Origin: Oscillospiraceae bacterium
GTDB taxonomy: Bacteria > Bacillota > Clostridia > Oscillospirales > Acutalibacteraceae
Direction of reading: 5' to 3'
Assembly (NCBI GenBank): GCA_015065505.1
Contig: SVQE01000018.1
Span: forward strand, 1 to 39,983
DNA: 39,983 bases
The position numbers were made by a program, and so were the translations under genes. The number at the start of each line of letters is the position of its first letter. The stretch's first letter is position 1. The notes beneath the pieces were generated by a model. It saw only the letters and a program-made list of their open reading frames with translations, was not told where the DNA came from and did not search any database. Shown here piece by piece: positions 1-7,714 of this stretch.

Positions 1-438
1 ACTGTAACCGATGCAAAGGGCAAGAAGATTGCTGCCGGTAACTACACTCTTAAATATGAAAATAATAAGAATGTGGGAACCGCAACTGTAACAATAACCT
101 TCAAGGGCAACTACAGCGGAACAAAGAAGCTTGAATTCACTATCAATCCCAAGGGAACAAGCATTAAAAAGCTGACTGCGGGCAAGAAAAAATTCACAGC
201 TCAGTGGGGCAAGCAGGCAACTCAGACAACGGGCTATGAAATTCAGTATTCAACATCTAATAAGTTCACAAAATCAACAACCAAATCAGCAACCGTAAAT
301 AATAAAACAACCAAAAAAGAATTTACGAAACTCAGTGCCAAGAGGAAGTACTATGTTCGTATAAGAACATACAAAACCGTTAAAGGTAAAAAATACTACT
401 CCTCCTGGAGCTCCGTAAAATCGGTTACAACTAAATAA
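1..438 (+). CDS. C-terminal part of a secreted Fn3-like surface protein (5' end outside window)
   Basis: The reading frame is open from base 1 and ends at TAA 436-438, so only the last 145 residues are present. The visible part has a beta-rich repeat segment (about residues 1-50) and a Lys/Thr-rich fibronectin type III-like domain with the pattern GYEIQYSTSNKFT and YYVRIRTYKTVKGKKYYSSW. The same tail pattern ends the protein at 7715-9808, so the two belong to one family of secreted proteins. No LPXTG motif or C-terminal membrane segment is visible; attachment to the cell wall, if any, would be non-covalent (inference). No enzyme domain is seen in this part, and the function cannot be told. 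A strong terminator follows within a few bases. Confidence 0.8.
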   Translation, partial: TVTDAKGKKIAAGNYTLKYENNKNVGTATVTITFKGNYSGTKKLEFTINPKGTSIKKLTAGKKKFTAQWGKQATQTTGYEIQYSTSNKFTKSTTKSATVNNKTTKKEFTKLSAKRKYYVRIRTYKTVKGKKYYSSWSSVKSVTTK

Positions 439-440
439 AT

Positions 441-474
441 AAAAATCCGGATGTGAAAACATCCGGATTTTTTA
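441..474 (+). terminator. Rho-independent terminator after the first secreted protein
   Basis: An 11-bp perfect stem (AATCCGGATGT / ACATCCGGATT) with a GAAA tetraloop is followed by a T run. It begins two bases after the TAA of the upstream gene. Confidence 0.9.
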
Positions 475-486
475 TGTTAAGTTTCA

Positions 487-509
487 AGTGCCGAGCACCG
501 AGCTCCGAG
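487..509. repeat. Heptamer tandem repeat (AGNNCCG x3)
   Basis: Three 7-bp units (AGTGCCG, AGCACCG, AGCTCCG) stand in a row, followed by a degenerate fourth. The 7-bp period and the AG/AA start of each unit match the arrays at 1375, 7670, 9888 and 16200, although the core letters differ. No coding sense is apparent. Confidence 0.55.
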
Positions 510-555
510 TTGTCGGGTCGCTTCGCTCCGATTATATTATCGGCGGACGACTGTG

Positions 556-652
556 GGCGTTCCCTCCACAGCACACGGGGACGTTCCTCCACCGAACCGT
601 TCTTATTTGTTGCGCGTTCGGAGGTGCGTCCCCATGGCGAACGAATAGACGC
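556..652. repeat. Dispersed ~97-bp hairpin repeat, copy 1
   Basis: This stretch is nearly the same as 32443-32537. It contains an interrupted palindrome: GGGGACG-tt-CCTCC on the left pairs with GGAGG-tg-CGTCCCC on the right, and an inner CCGAAC / GTTCGG pair extends the stem in this copy. Together with the heptamer array upstream it fills most of the 251-bp gap between the terminator and the HAD gene. Short open frames run through it, but they have no ribosome binding site and are not believed to be genes. Confidence 0.75.
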
Positions 653-689
653 GTCCTCTTTACTTCAGTTCCGGCAACTCAGCGATAAA

Positions 690-1343
690 TCACAATTTGC
701 TTATTTCCTCAGGTTCTTCAATTAAGCAAAACGGCTGTTCCTTTTCGAGCTCTTCTCTTGAACGAAAGCCCCATAAAACGCCAACAGCCTTAATTCCTGC
801 GTTGTTTGCCGTTTGCATATCAACATTGCTGTCGCCGAAATAAATCGCTTCATCGGGCGTGCAGCCGAGTGTTTCAAGCGTTTTAAGTGTTGAATCGGGT
901 GCAGGCTTGTGCGGAACACCGAGGGCGGCACCCGTTATCAAATCGAAGGTGTTTTCGCCAAAGAAGCCGATAACCATTTCCTTTGCTGCTTTGTCGGGCT
1001 TGTTTGTAACAACGGCAAGCTTTATGCCCCTGCTTTTAAGAATTGCAAGCTGTTCTTCAATGCCGCTGTATGGCTGGGCGTGGTCGAGCTTTATTTTGTT
1101 ATATATTGCGCTTGCTTTTCTGAATGCAATATCAAGCTCTTCCTCGCTTAAACTGTGGTCAAAAGCCCTTTCAACAAGCTTTTTCAAGCCGTTGCCGACA
1201 AAACGCTTGTAATCGGCAACACTCCAGTTGTAATCCCTGCCGTATTCCTTTAAAACCGTATCGCAGGCAATTTTTAAATCGTCTATTGTGTTAACAAGAG
1301 TGCCGTCTAAGTCAAAGACGGCACATTTAATTCTATTTTTCAT
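690..1343 (-). CDS. HAD-superfamily hydrolase, phosphoglycolate phosphatase-like
   Basis: A 217-residue haloacid dehalogenase family phosphatase. Motif I is FDLDGTLVNT with nucleophile D11 and D13, motif II is the VVTN threonine near residue 113, motif III is the lysine near 146 (HKPAPD), and motif IV is GDSNVD near 170-175. A helical cap of the Gph/PGP type lies between motifs I and II (about residues 17-95). The family removes phosphate from small molecules such as 2-phosphoglycolate or nucleotides; the substrate cannot be fixed from sequence. The start at 1343 is chosen because the family motif begins at residue 8. A longer frame to 1439 would translate the repeat DNA at 1375-1439. No clear Shine-Dalgarno precedes 1343. 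It lies downstream of the pot operon in the same direction but 167 bp of repeat DNA separates them. Confidence 0.85.
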   Translation of the reverse strand: MKNRIKCAVFDLDGTLVNTIDDLKIACDTVLKEYGRDYNWSVADYKRFVGNGLKKLVERAFDHSLSEEELDIAFRKASAIYNKIKLDHAQPYSGIEEQLAILKSRGIKLAVVTNKPDKAAKEMVIGFFGENTFDLITGAALGVPHKPAPDSTLKTLETLGCTPDEAIYFGDSNVDMQTANNAGIKAVGVLWGFRSREELEKEQPFCLIEEPEEISKL

Positions 1344-1374
1344 AATTAATTGACCGAACGAAGTGAGAAACCTC

Positions 1375-1396
1375 AATTCGTAATTCGTAATTCCGA
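1375..1396. repeat. AATTCGT heptamer tandem repeat, short copy
   Basis: Two exact AATTCGT units and a third altered unit (AATTCCG) lie just upstream of the HAD start. The unit is the same as in the arrays at 9888-9919 and 16200-16231. Confidence 0.6.
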
Positions 1397-1454
1397 CCAA
1401 CGGTTCCCAAAATTTGTTATCGGCTTGGAGCGCCGACAAATTTTGACCGTTCGG
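1393..1454. repeat. Imperfect inverted repeat between potD and the HAD gene
   Basis: The left arm (1393-1417) and right arm (1436-1454) share AAATTTGT/ACAAATTT and an ACGGT/ACCGT block, and a short CGGC/GCCG pair caps the loop. It could be a folded transcript end after potD, but it lacks a T run in either direction, so a repeat-element origin is equally possible. Confidence 0.45.
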
Positions 1455-1510
1455 CAGTTCTTATTGTTCGCTTCATCTGCCACCGGCAGCGCTCACAAAC
1501 GAACCGTAAT

Positions 1511-2770
1511 TTAATAAAGGTCGGATAAATCCTGTTCCTTGTTTTTCTTTCTTCTGTTTATAAACGAAAAGATAAGAATAATAACAACCCCTGCGGCTAT
1601 GATTGCCGAAATGATATATATTTTTCTTTCTTCCTTCTTGCTGTCCGCAGAAAGCTTTCCGCCCTTAACCTGTGACCACAGAGTGTTCTGCAGTTCAAGA
1701 ATATTCTGGGGCAGGGTATGAAACCAGTTTGTTTTAATGCTCTGTGTATCAGGATACACAGCCTCACTTCCGTAAAGCGAGGATTCCTCGTTTTCAGAAA
1801 CTGTTACATTCGGCGAAGCATAATAAATATATTCTGCGTTATCAAATGCAACCTGGGGCTCGTGCATGAAGTTTATAAATGCCTCAGCGCCTTTTTTGTT
1901 CTGAGCGCATTTCGGAATACAAAAGGCATCAAAAAACTCGTTAACGCCTTCCTTGGGGAAGCAGAAGCCGAGGTCGGGATTGTTTTCAATCATCAGCTCA
2001 TAGTCGCCTGAATAATAGGTTGCAAAGGCGTATTCGCCGCTTTCCATAAGGTTGAAAACCTCATCCATAACATAAACGGGGTTAACTGCATCCTTCTGCT
2101 TTGCAAGCAGCTCAGCCGCTTCAACCCAGTCGGATTCGTTGGCTGTGTTAACATCCTTATCAAGCATTGCCTGTGCAATGGCAAAGGCATCGCGCGAATT
2201 GTTGAACATCAGAACCTCGTTTTTATATTGCTCATCCCATAAAACAGACCAAGAATCGGGCGTTTCCTTAACAAGCTTTTTGTTGTAAATCAAAACCGTA
2301 AGTCCCGTGTTGAAGCAAACGGTATATTTCTGCTCGGGGTCAAAAAACAGATTTTTGTATTTTTCGTCAATGTATTTTATATTCGGAATATTGCCGTAAT
2401 CAAGCTCAAGGAGCATTTTTTCATCGATAAGACGCTCAATCATATAATCCGAAGGCGTTATAACATCATACGAAACGCCGCCGCCAACAAGCTTTGAATA
2501 CATATTCTCATTTGATTCAAAATTGGAATAGTTAACCTTCGCGCCGGTCAGGCGTTCAAATTCGGTTACAACATCCATAAGTCCGTCGCTGCCGTCAGCA
2601 ATATATTCGCCCCAGTTATAAACATTAACTGTTGTGCCCTGAATACCGAGATTTTTATAGTATTCAATCTGCTCATCGGTGAAATACTTATCCTTTGCAA
2701 GTGCCGCAGCAGGCGAGCAAATGGCTGCAATCAAAAGCAGGGAACACAGTAAAGAAATAAATCTTTTCAT
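1511..2770 (-). CDS. potD: Spermidine/putrescine-binding protein, membrane-anchored at the C-terminus
   Basis: A 419-residue extracellular solute-binding protein of the polyamine ABC transporter. Residues 1-25 form a signal peptide (hydrophobic core, then AALA before KDKY), and the mature part has the PotD-type pattern VNVYNWGEYI and VVTEFERLTGAKVNY. The usual Gram-positive lipobox cysteine is not seen at the cleavage site. Instead a hydrophobic segment at about residues 384-404 is followed by NRRKKNK and a short acidic tail, which would anchor the protein by its C-terminus. It is the last gene of a potABCD operon; its ATG overlaps the potC stop by one base. Ligand preference between spermidine and putrescine cannot be read from sequence alone. 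Confidence 0.92.
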   Translation of the reverse strand: MKRFISLLCSLLLIAAICSPAAALAKDKYFTDEQIEYYKNLGIQGTTVNVYNWGEYIADGSDGLMDVVTEFERLTGAKVNYSNFESNENMYSKLVGGGVSYDVITPSDYMIERLIDEKMLLELDYGNIPNIKYIDEKYKNLFFDPEQKYTVCFNTGLTVLIYNKKLVKETPDSWSVLWDEQYKNEVLMFNNSRDAFAIAQAMLDKDVNTANESDWVEAAELLAKQKDAVNPVYVMDEVFNLMESGEYAFATYYSGDYELMIENNPDLGFCFPKEGVNEFFDAFCIPKCAQNKKGAEAFINFMHEPQVAFDNAEYIYYASPNVTVSENEESSLYGSEAVYPDTQSIKTNWFHTLPQNILELQNTLWSQVKGGKLSADSKKEERKIYIISAIIAAGVVIILIFSFINRRKKNKEQDLSDLY

Positions 2771-3582
2771 TATTTTCCCTCCTTTTTGTCGGCTCTGCTC
2801 TGCGCTACATTCATAAGAATAAGCAGAACAAGTATAACAACAAACATCAGGGTTGAAAGCGCAAACATATCGGGCTTAACCCTTTTCTTTGTAAGCGAGA
2901 AAATGTATATGGGAAGCGTCTGGAAGGACGGTCCGTTTGTGAAATACGAAATGATGAAGTCGTCGAGCGAAAGCGTGAAGCTCATAACAGCTCCCGTTAT
3001 AATTCCGCTCATAATTTCGGGCATAACAACCTTGAAAAAGGCTTTAAAGGGTCTGCAGCCCAAATCAACAGCCGCTTCATAAACATTCATATCAAACTGC
3101 CTGAGCTTTGGTATAACATTAAGAATAACATAGGGCAGGCAGAAGGTAACATGTGCAATCAGAAGTGTTGAAAAGCCTAAAACCTCGTTTCTGTGAACAA
3201 GTGTTCCTGCAAAAACGAAGAGCAGCATCATTGAAATACCCGTTACGATTTCGGGGTTCATAAGCGGAATATTCGTTGCGCTCATCATTGCTCTTTTATA
3301 GAGCTTGTTTTTTGATAAAAACAGCCCAACTGCCGCAAGTATGCCGAGCATGGTTGAAACCGCTGCGGTTACAACGGCAAGAATAACGGTGTTTTTCAGC
3401 GCGTCCATTGCGGCTGCGTCTGCAAACATCTCTTTCCACCAATAGGTTGAAAGTCCGCTCATTTGATAGGTGCTTGATGATTTGTTGAAAGAGAAAACCA
3501 TCATAACAACTATCGGTGCATAAAGGAATGTGAAGATAAGCGCCATATAAAGCTTTGAGGTGAGTGAATGCTTCTTTTTCAT
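2770..3582 (-). CDS. potC: Spermidine/putrescine ABC transporter permease
   Basis: A 270-residue inner-membrane permease with about six hydrophobic segments. The binding-protein-dependent transport loop (EAA motif) reads EAAVDLGCRPFKAFFKVVMPEI around residues 167-188 (the ATPase contact site). It pairs with PotB to form the channel energised by PotA. Its ATG overlaps the potB stop by four bases (ATGA) and its own stop overlaps the potD start, which indicates translational coupling. A G-rich Shine-Dalgarno (GAGGGGG) lies inside the end of potB. Length and topology are normal for the family. Confidence 0.93.
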   Translation of the reverse strand: MKKKHSLTSKLYMALIFTFLYAPIVVMMVFSFNKSSSTYQMSGLSTYWWKEMFADAAAMDALKNTVILAVVTAAVSTMLGILAAVGLFLSKNKLYKRAMMSATNIPLMNPEIVTGISMMLLFVFAGTLVHRNEVLGFSTLLIAHVTFCLPYVILNVIPKLRQFDMNVYEAAVDLGCRPFKAFFKVVMPEIMSGIITGAVMSFTLSLDDFIISYFTNGPSFQTLPIYIFSLTKKRVKPDMFALSTLMFVVILVLLILMNVAQSRADKKEGK

Positions 3583-4400
3583 ATAACAACGCCCCCCTCA
3601 TTATCTTCATCGAAGTGGTTCATAACGCCGAGGCATATGAATATAAGAATCATCAGAACAAAGCTGAGTGCTGCGCCGAGGTTGTAGTTATTCGCGCTCT
3701 GGAACTGGGATTCAATAACATCGCCGATTAAAACAATCTGACCGCCGCCGAGCTTCTGAGTGATATAGAAGGTTGAAACGCAGGGAACAAAAACCATTGT
3801 TATTCCGCTGAGTGTTCCGGGCAGGGAAAGGGGAATAATAACTCTTCTGAAGGTGTGAAGCTTGTTAGAGCCCAGATCCTGCGCCGCTTCAAGAAGCGAG
3901 TTATCAATCTTTGAAAGAACTGAATAAATCGGCAGAATCATATACGGAAGGAAGTTATAAACCATTCCGAGAATAACCGCACCGGGTGTGTTGATTAAAT
4001 GAAGCTTGTCAAGGTGCAGCGCCAAAAGCATACGGTTAATAACGCCGCTGTCGCCGAGAATTGTCATAAGGGAGTATGTTCTGATGAGGAAGTTCATCCA
4101 CATCGGAAGCATAACAAGCAAAACTATGGTGCGCTGGGTTCTTTCGGTGTGCTTTGAAAGAAAGTAAGCAAAAGGGTAGCCCAGCAGCAGGCATATAACG
4201 GTTGCCGCAAGTCCATAGAGTATTGAAAGAAGAATTGTTGAAAGATAGTTATTTATCTGAGCAAAATTGCTGAAGGTGAATGCACCGCTTTTATCGGTTA
4301 TTGCATAGTATAAAACCATAACAAGAGGCGCGATGATGAACAGCAAAGCCCAGAGAAAATAAGGCTTATCAAGGAATTTTGCTCTAACGGAATTATTCAT
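3579..4400 (-). CDS. potB: Spermidine/putrescine ABC transporter permease
   Basis: A 273-residue permease with about six membrane segments and an EAA loop, [20 protein letters not shown]. It is the partner of PotC in the polyamine importer. The start at 4400 (MNNSVRAKF) is preferred over an in-frame start at 4478, because the upstream 26 residues would lie inside the potA coding end and do not look like a permease N-terminus. With this start it overlaps the end of potA by eight bases, which suits a coupled operon. Confidence 0.93.
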   Translation of the reverse strand: MNNSVRAKFLDKPYFLWALLFIIAPLVMVLYYAITDKSGAFTFSNFAQINNYLSTILLSILYGLAATVICLLLGYPFAYFLSKHTERTQRTIVLLVMLPMWMNFLIRTYSLMTILGDSGVINRMLLALHLDKLHLINTPGAVILGMVYNFLPYMILPIYSVLSKIDNSLLEAAQDLGSNKLHTFRRVIIPLSLPGTLSGITMVFVPCVSTFYITQKLGGGQIVLIGDVIESQFQSANNYNLGAALSFVLMILIFICLGVMNHFDEDNEGGVVI

Positions 4401-5535
4401 CTTCTTCCTCCCAGTTGTATTCCGCATCAGAGATGTGGTCCATTTCATCCGAGAATGAAGAATAGTCGCCGAATTCACCCGAATACTCGCTTCTCTTCAT
4501 AATGTGAATTGCGTCGGGCTCGATATACATTCCGATAGTTTGTCCTTCCTGAAGGTTTTCCTGTGTGGTCTGAATCATCCAGATGAAACCGCCGACATCA
4601 ACAAGAATTTCAAAATGAACGCCCTTAAAGGTAACCGAGGTTATAGTTCCCGTTAATGCCGCTTTGGCACCGGGCTCAACAATCTTAATATCCTCGGGGC
4701 GAACAACAGCTTCAACAAATTCGTTCTTTTCAAAGCCTTTGTCAAGGCAGTTGAATTTTACACCGCCGAAGGTTACCTTGTAGTCCTCAATCATAATTGC
4801 GTCAACAATATTTGATTCGCCGATGAAGTCTGCAACAAATGCGTTAACGGGCTCGTTATAAATATCCTCAGGAGTACCGATTTGCTGAATTTTACCCTTA
4901 TCCATAACAACAACGGTGTCGCTCATTGAAAGCGCTTCCTCCTGGTCGTGGGTAACATAGATAAAGGTTATTCCAAGCTCCTGCTGAATGTTTTTAAGCT
5001 CGCGCTGCATATCCTTTCTCAGCTTCAAGTCGAGTGCGCCGAGAGGCTCATCAAGAAGAAGCACATGCGGATTATTTGCAAGTGCCCTTGCGATTGCAAC
5101 TCTCTGCTGCTGACCGCCCGAAAGTGAATCTATAGTTCTCTTTTCAAAACCCTTTAGGTTAACGAGCTCAAGCATCTGAGCAACCTTTTTCCTTATTTCG
5201 TCCTTGCTCATTTTCTGAAGCTGAGGACCGAAGGCTATATTTTCATAAACATTTAAATGAGAAAAAAGAGCATAACGCTGAAATATGGTGTTAACCTTCC
5301 TTTTGTGGGGCGGAACATCATTAATAACCTTTCCTTCAAAAACAACCTCACCCGAATCAGGCTTAATAAATCCTGCAATAGCGCGCAGAGTGGTTGTTTT
5401 GCCGCAGCCCGAAGGTCCCAGCAGCGTTATAAACTCTTTTTCATTAATGTATAAATTCAAATTTTCAAGTACAGTGTTATCGCCGTAGCTGACTGTAATA
5501 TTCCTTAAATCAATTATTCTCTTGTTCTTTTCCAA
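4393..5535 (-). CDS. potA: Spermidine/putrescine ABC transporter ATP-binding protein (TTG start)
   Basis: A 380-residue ATPase. Walker A is GPSGCGKT near residues 40-47, the ABC signature LSGGQQQR near 138-145, and Walker B VLLLDEP near 158-164. The C-terminal third (about 270-370) is a TOBE-type regulatory domain. I place the start at TTG 5533-5535, with AGGAAGAGG just upstream. The upstream in-frame ATG at 5602-5604 lies inside the spacer of a TTGACA-N17-TATAGT promoter, so it cannot be on the transcript. It is the first gene of potABCD and is followed by overlapping potB. Confidence 0.92.
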   Translation of the reverse strand: MEKNKRIIDLRNITVSYGDNTVLENLNLYINEKEFITLLGPSGCGKTTTLRAIAGFIKPDSGEVVFEGKVINDVPPHKRKVNTIFQRYALFSHLNVYENIAFGPQLQKMSKDEIRKKVAQMLELVNLKGFEKRTIDSLSGGQQQRVAIARALANNPHVLLLDEPLGALDLKLRKDMQRELKNIQQELGITFIYVTHDQEEALSMSDTVVVMDKGKIQQIGTPEDIYNEPVNAFVADFIGESNIVDAIMIEDYKVTFGGVKFNCLDKGFEKNEFVEAVVRPEDIKIVEPGAKAALTGTITSVTFKGVHFEILVDVGGFIWMIQTTQENLQEGQTIGMYIEPDAIHIMKRSEYSGEFGDYSSFSDEMDHISDAEYNWEEEDE

Positions 5536-5562
5536 TATCCTCTTCCTTTTTGTAACCCGATT

Positions 5563-5579
5563 TACAGTTGGCAACTGTA
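5563..5579. promoter_or_regulatory. Palindromic operator of the pot operon
   Basis: TACAGTTG-G-CAACTGTA is a perfect inverted repeat with 8-bp arms around one base. It lies a few bases downstream of the -10 box at 5587-5592, in the position of a repressor site, and upstream of the TTG start. No regulator gene is in the window. XRE-type regulators commonly control polyamine transport genes in Clostridia, so one is a reasonable guess. Confidence 0.7.
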
Positions 5580-5586
5580 TAAGAAC

Positions 5587-5615
5587 ACTATATATTTTTT
5601 GCATAATAATGTCAA
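5587..5615 (-). promoter_or_regulatory. Promoter of the potABCD operon
   Basis: On the minus strand TTGACA (5615-5610) and TATAGT (5592-5587) are separated by exactly 17 bp. The start of transcription would fall near 5580, at the edge of the palindromic operator. Confidence 0.8.
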
Positions 5616-5636
5616 TATAAATATTAATTATTTATC

Positions 5637-5665
5637 TTTACAATTTCTTTATTTGAGTATATAAT
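5637..5665 (+). promoter_or_regulatory. Promoter of the secreted-protein pair
   Basis: TTTACA (5637-5642), 17 bp, then TATAAT (5660-5665). It is divergent from the pot promoter, with only about 20 bp between the two -35 boxes, so a regulator bound here could affect both. Confidence 0.65.
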
Positions 5666-5709
5666 ATAATCGAGCAGTACCATATTTTTTTAAAAGAAAG
5701 GAGTTTATT

Positions 5710-7671
5710 ATGAAAAAATCACTATCAATCATTTTATCACTTTTAATGGTGATAACAACAATTTCCGCGCTTCCCGCAAGCGCATACGAAGCGAAGTATG
5801 ACGGCGAGGGCGTTCCAGGTCATATGGAATTATACTATGAGCCCGCAAACGATGAGGATGAAGGCTGCGTGTATATCTATAACGGCTTTCACGACCCCAT
5901 TGAGATTGCGGAAAATATGCCCGCAGGCGTTGCTTACGACTACGCAACCAATGTTTTATATCTCAATAATTATAACGGTGAGGCAGTCGGAGCGTATCTT
6001 CAGTGCGACCAGATGCTCGACTTAACAATCGAGGTTAAGGGAAGCTGTTCAGTTTGCGCTTTGGAGTTATGGGACACACATCCCACAATCACGGGAACGG
6101 GCGTTTTAACCGTAAACAGCAAAAAAACCAAGGAAACACCGATTAATGAGGTTATCGCAAGCTCATATGAATATCTTGATGAAGGCGAAACAATCACTCC
6201 GTTCACGGTTGATAAAAACGTAACTGTTAAGATTTTCAGACCGAATTCAGATGAATGCTTCCTCTATGACGTGGGAGTATATCAGGACACCGAGGAAGCA
6301 CCCTATGAGCCCGAGGATGTTATCAAAAACAGTGGCTCTGACGTAGAACCAAACTGGACATATACCCGCGAGGGCGGAGAGATTTATTATAATCACGATT
6401 ACTGGGGCGCAACCTACGGTAAGGATTATGAAAACGGATTCATCCGTATGAGAACAACCTTCCCCGCAACAAAGCTTATGAAGCGTACAGACCTTCCCGC
6501 AGGCGAGGATAATGTTTTCATTGAAAGCAGTTATATGTACAGCAAATCAAGCAATTTCATCGCAAAACTGCTTCATAAGGACGGCGTTTGGTATCAGACA
6601 AACAGCGGGGAAGAAAAATATTGGAGAAAGGATTCTTATTCCGAAACCTACACCCAGTATACAAACCAGGGTCAGTACTACAGATATTTTGAATACTACA
6701 CTCCCGCAGAGCTTGCCGAGCTTCCCTCGGACCTTGTTGCAAACAGCAGTGCAACCGCAAATCTTATTTTCAGCGACGGAATCAGTTATCTTTATGTTAA
6801 AAACGGGGAAGAATACGTAATTATTGAGGGCACCGGTTATGCTAACTGGCGCGTTGATCCGACTTCTCCCGCAGTTCCCGAAGAAGAAAGCGACAGTATC
6901 ATTAAAATCTCTATGGGCAGGGTTTGCCACAGCGAAAAAACATACTGGGTTGAATTCGGGGAGCATGTTGTTGATGTCAATAAGCAGGAGCTCTGGAGCA
7001 GTTCAAGCCAAAGAGAATTTCTGAATGCTGCAGTTGAGCCATTCGGATATGCTCCGAAGCTCACGGAAAACAAATCCTCCTATTCTCATCGCTATTCTCT
7101 TAATAACAACTCCATTACTTTCGGAAACCACACCCATAAATACACATCAAAGGTAACAAAGGCTGCAACCTGTGCAAAAACAGGAGTCAGAACCTATACC
7201 TGCACCTGCGGAGATACCTATACAAAGGCAATTCCCGCAACGGGCAAGCACACTTCGGATAAGGGTACCGTTACAAAGAAAGCAACCTATACTGCAACCG
7301 GAACCAAAACATATAAATGTACGGTTTGCGGAAAGACGCTTAAAACCGAAACGATTCCGAAGCTTGAAAAGAAAACAAACACTATTAAGGCAAGCGGCAA
7401 AACCGCAACCGTAAAATATTCCTATCTTAAAAAGAAAAATCAAACAGTAGCACAGAAGAACGCTTTCAGCGTTACTAATGCAAAGGGTAATGTAACCTAT
7501 GCAAAGGATAGCGGAAACAAGAGTATTACCGTTTCATCGGCAGGTAAGATTACTGTTAAAAAGGGCTTAAAGAAGGGAACTTACAAGGTTAAAGTTAAGG
7601 TTAAAGCCGCAGGAAATGATACATATAAATCGGCAACAAAGATAGTAACGGTAACAATTAAAGTTAAGTAG
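5710..7671 (+). CDS. Secreted surface protein with Cys-pair repeats and Ig-like tail
   Basis: A 653-residue secreted protein of unknown function. Residues 1-25 form a signal peptide ending PASA. The central part (about 30-470) is acidic, Tyr-rich and unrecognised. Residues about 475-555 hold HTH-started repeats with Cys pairs (ATCAKTG, CTCG, CTVCG) that resemble small metal-ribbon or disulfide repeats seen in clostridial surface proteins. The last ~95 residues are a Lys/Val-rich Ig-like domain (SVTNAKGNVTYAKDSG, SAGKITVKKGLKKGTYKVKV). No sortase signal or membrane anchor is visible; the basic tail could bind wall polymers (inference). The start has AAAGGAG upstream. The next gene encodes a paralog with nearly the same signal peptide. 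Confidence 0.8.
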   Translation: MKKSLSIILSLLMVITTISALPASAYEAKYDGEGVPGHMELYYEPANDEDEGCVYIYNGFHDPIEIAENMPAGVAYDYATNVLYLNNYNGEAVGAYLQCDQMLDLTIEVKGSCSVCALELWDTHPTITGTGVLTVNSKKTKETPINEVIASSYEYLDEGETITPFTVDKNVTVKIFRPNSDECFLYDVGVYQDTEEAPYEPEDVIKNSGSDVEPNWTYTREGGEIYYNHDYWGATYGKDYENGFIRMRTTFPATKLMKRTDLPAGEDNVFIESSYMYSKSSNFIAKLLHKDGVWYQTNSGEEKYWRKDSYSETYTQYTNQGQYYRYFEYYTPAELAELPSDLVANSSATANLIFSDGISYLYVKNGEEYVIIEGTGYANWRVDPTSPAVPEEESDSIIKISMGRVCHSEKTYWVEFGEHVVDVNKQELWSSSSQREFLNAAVEPFGYAPKLTENKSSYSHRYSLNNNSITFGNHTHKYTSKVTKAATCAKTGVRTYTCTCGDTYTKAIPATGKHTSDKGTVTKKATYTATGTKTYKCTVCGKTLKTETIPKLEKKTNTIKASGKTATVKYSYLKKKNQTVAQKNAFSVTNAKGNVTYAKDSGNKSITVSSAGKITVKKGLKKGTYKVKVKVKAAGNDTYKSATKIVTVTIKVK

Positions 7672-7697
7672 TGCATAGTGCATAGTGCGTAGTGCAT
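7670..7697. repeat. Heptamer tandem repeat (AGTGCAT x4)
   Basis: Four 7-bp units, AGTGCAT, AGTGCAT, AGTGCGT, AGTGCAT, fill the gap between the two paralogs and begin inside the TAG stop of the first. The third unit carries the only change, as in the array at 9888. Confidence 0.75.
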
Positions 7698-7714
7698 AAT
7701 TAAAGGAGTAAATT

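Noticed and set aside
453..725. Open frames of 66 and 90 codons over the first dispersed repeat.
   Set aside because: No ribosome binding site, repeat-derived, and one runs into the HAD gene on the other strand.
1344..1439. N-terminal extension of the HAD phosphatase.
   Set aside because: It is translated heptamer and inverted-repeat DNA; the family N-terminus begins at 1343.
5536..5604. A longer PotA starting at ATG 5602-5604.
   Set aside because: The codon lies in the spacer of a near-consensus promoter and upstream of the operator; the TTG at 5533-5535 has a good ribosome binding site.
6547..6966. A 139-codon open frame on the minus strand within the first secreted-protein gene.
   Set aside because: It is a shadow of the sense frame with Cys/Phe-rich composition and no start signals.
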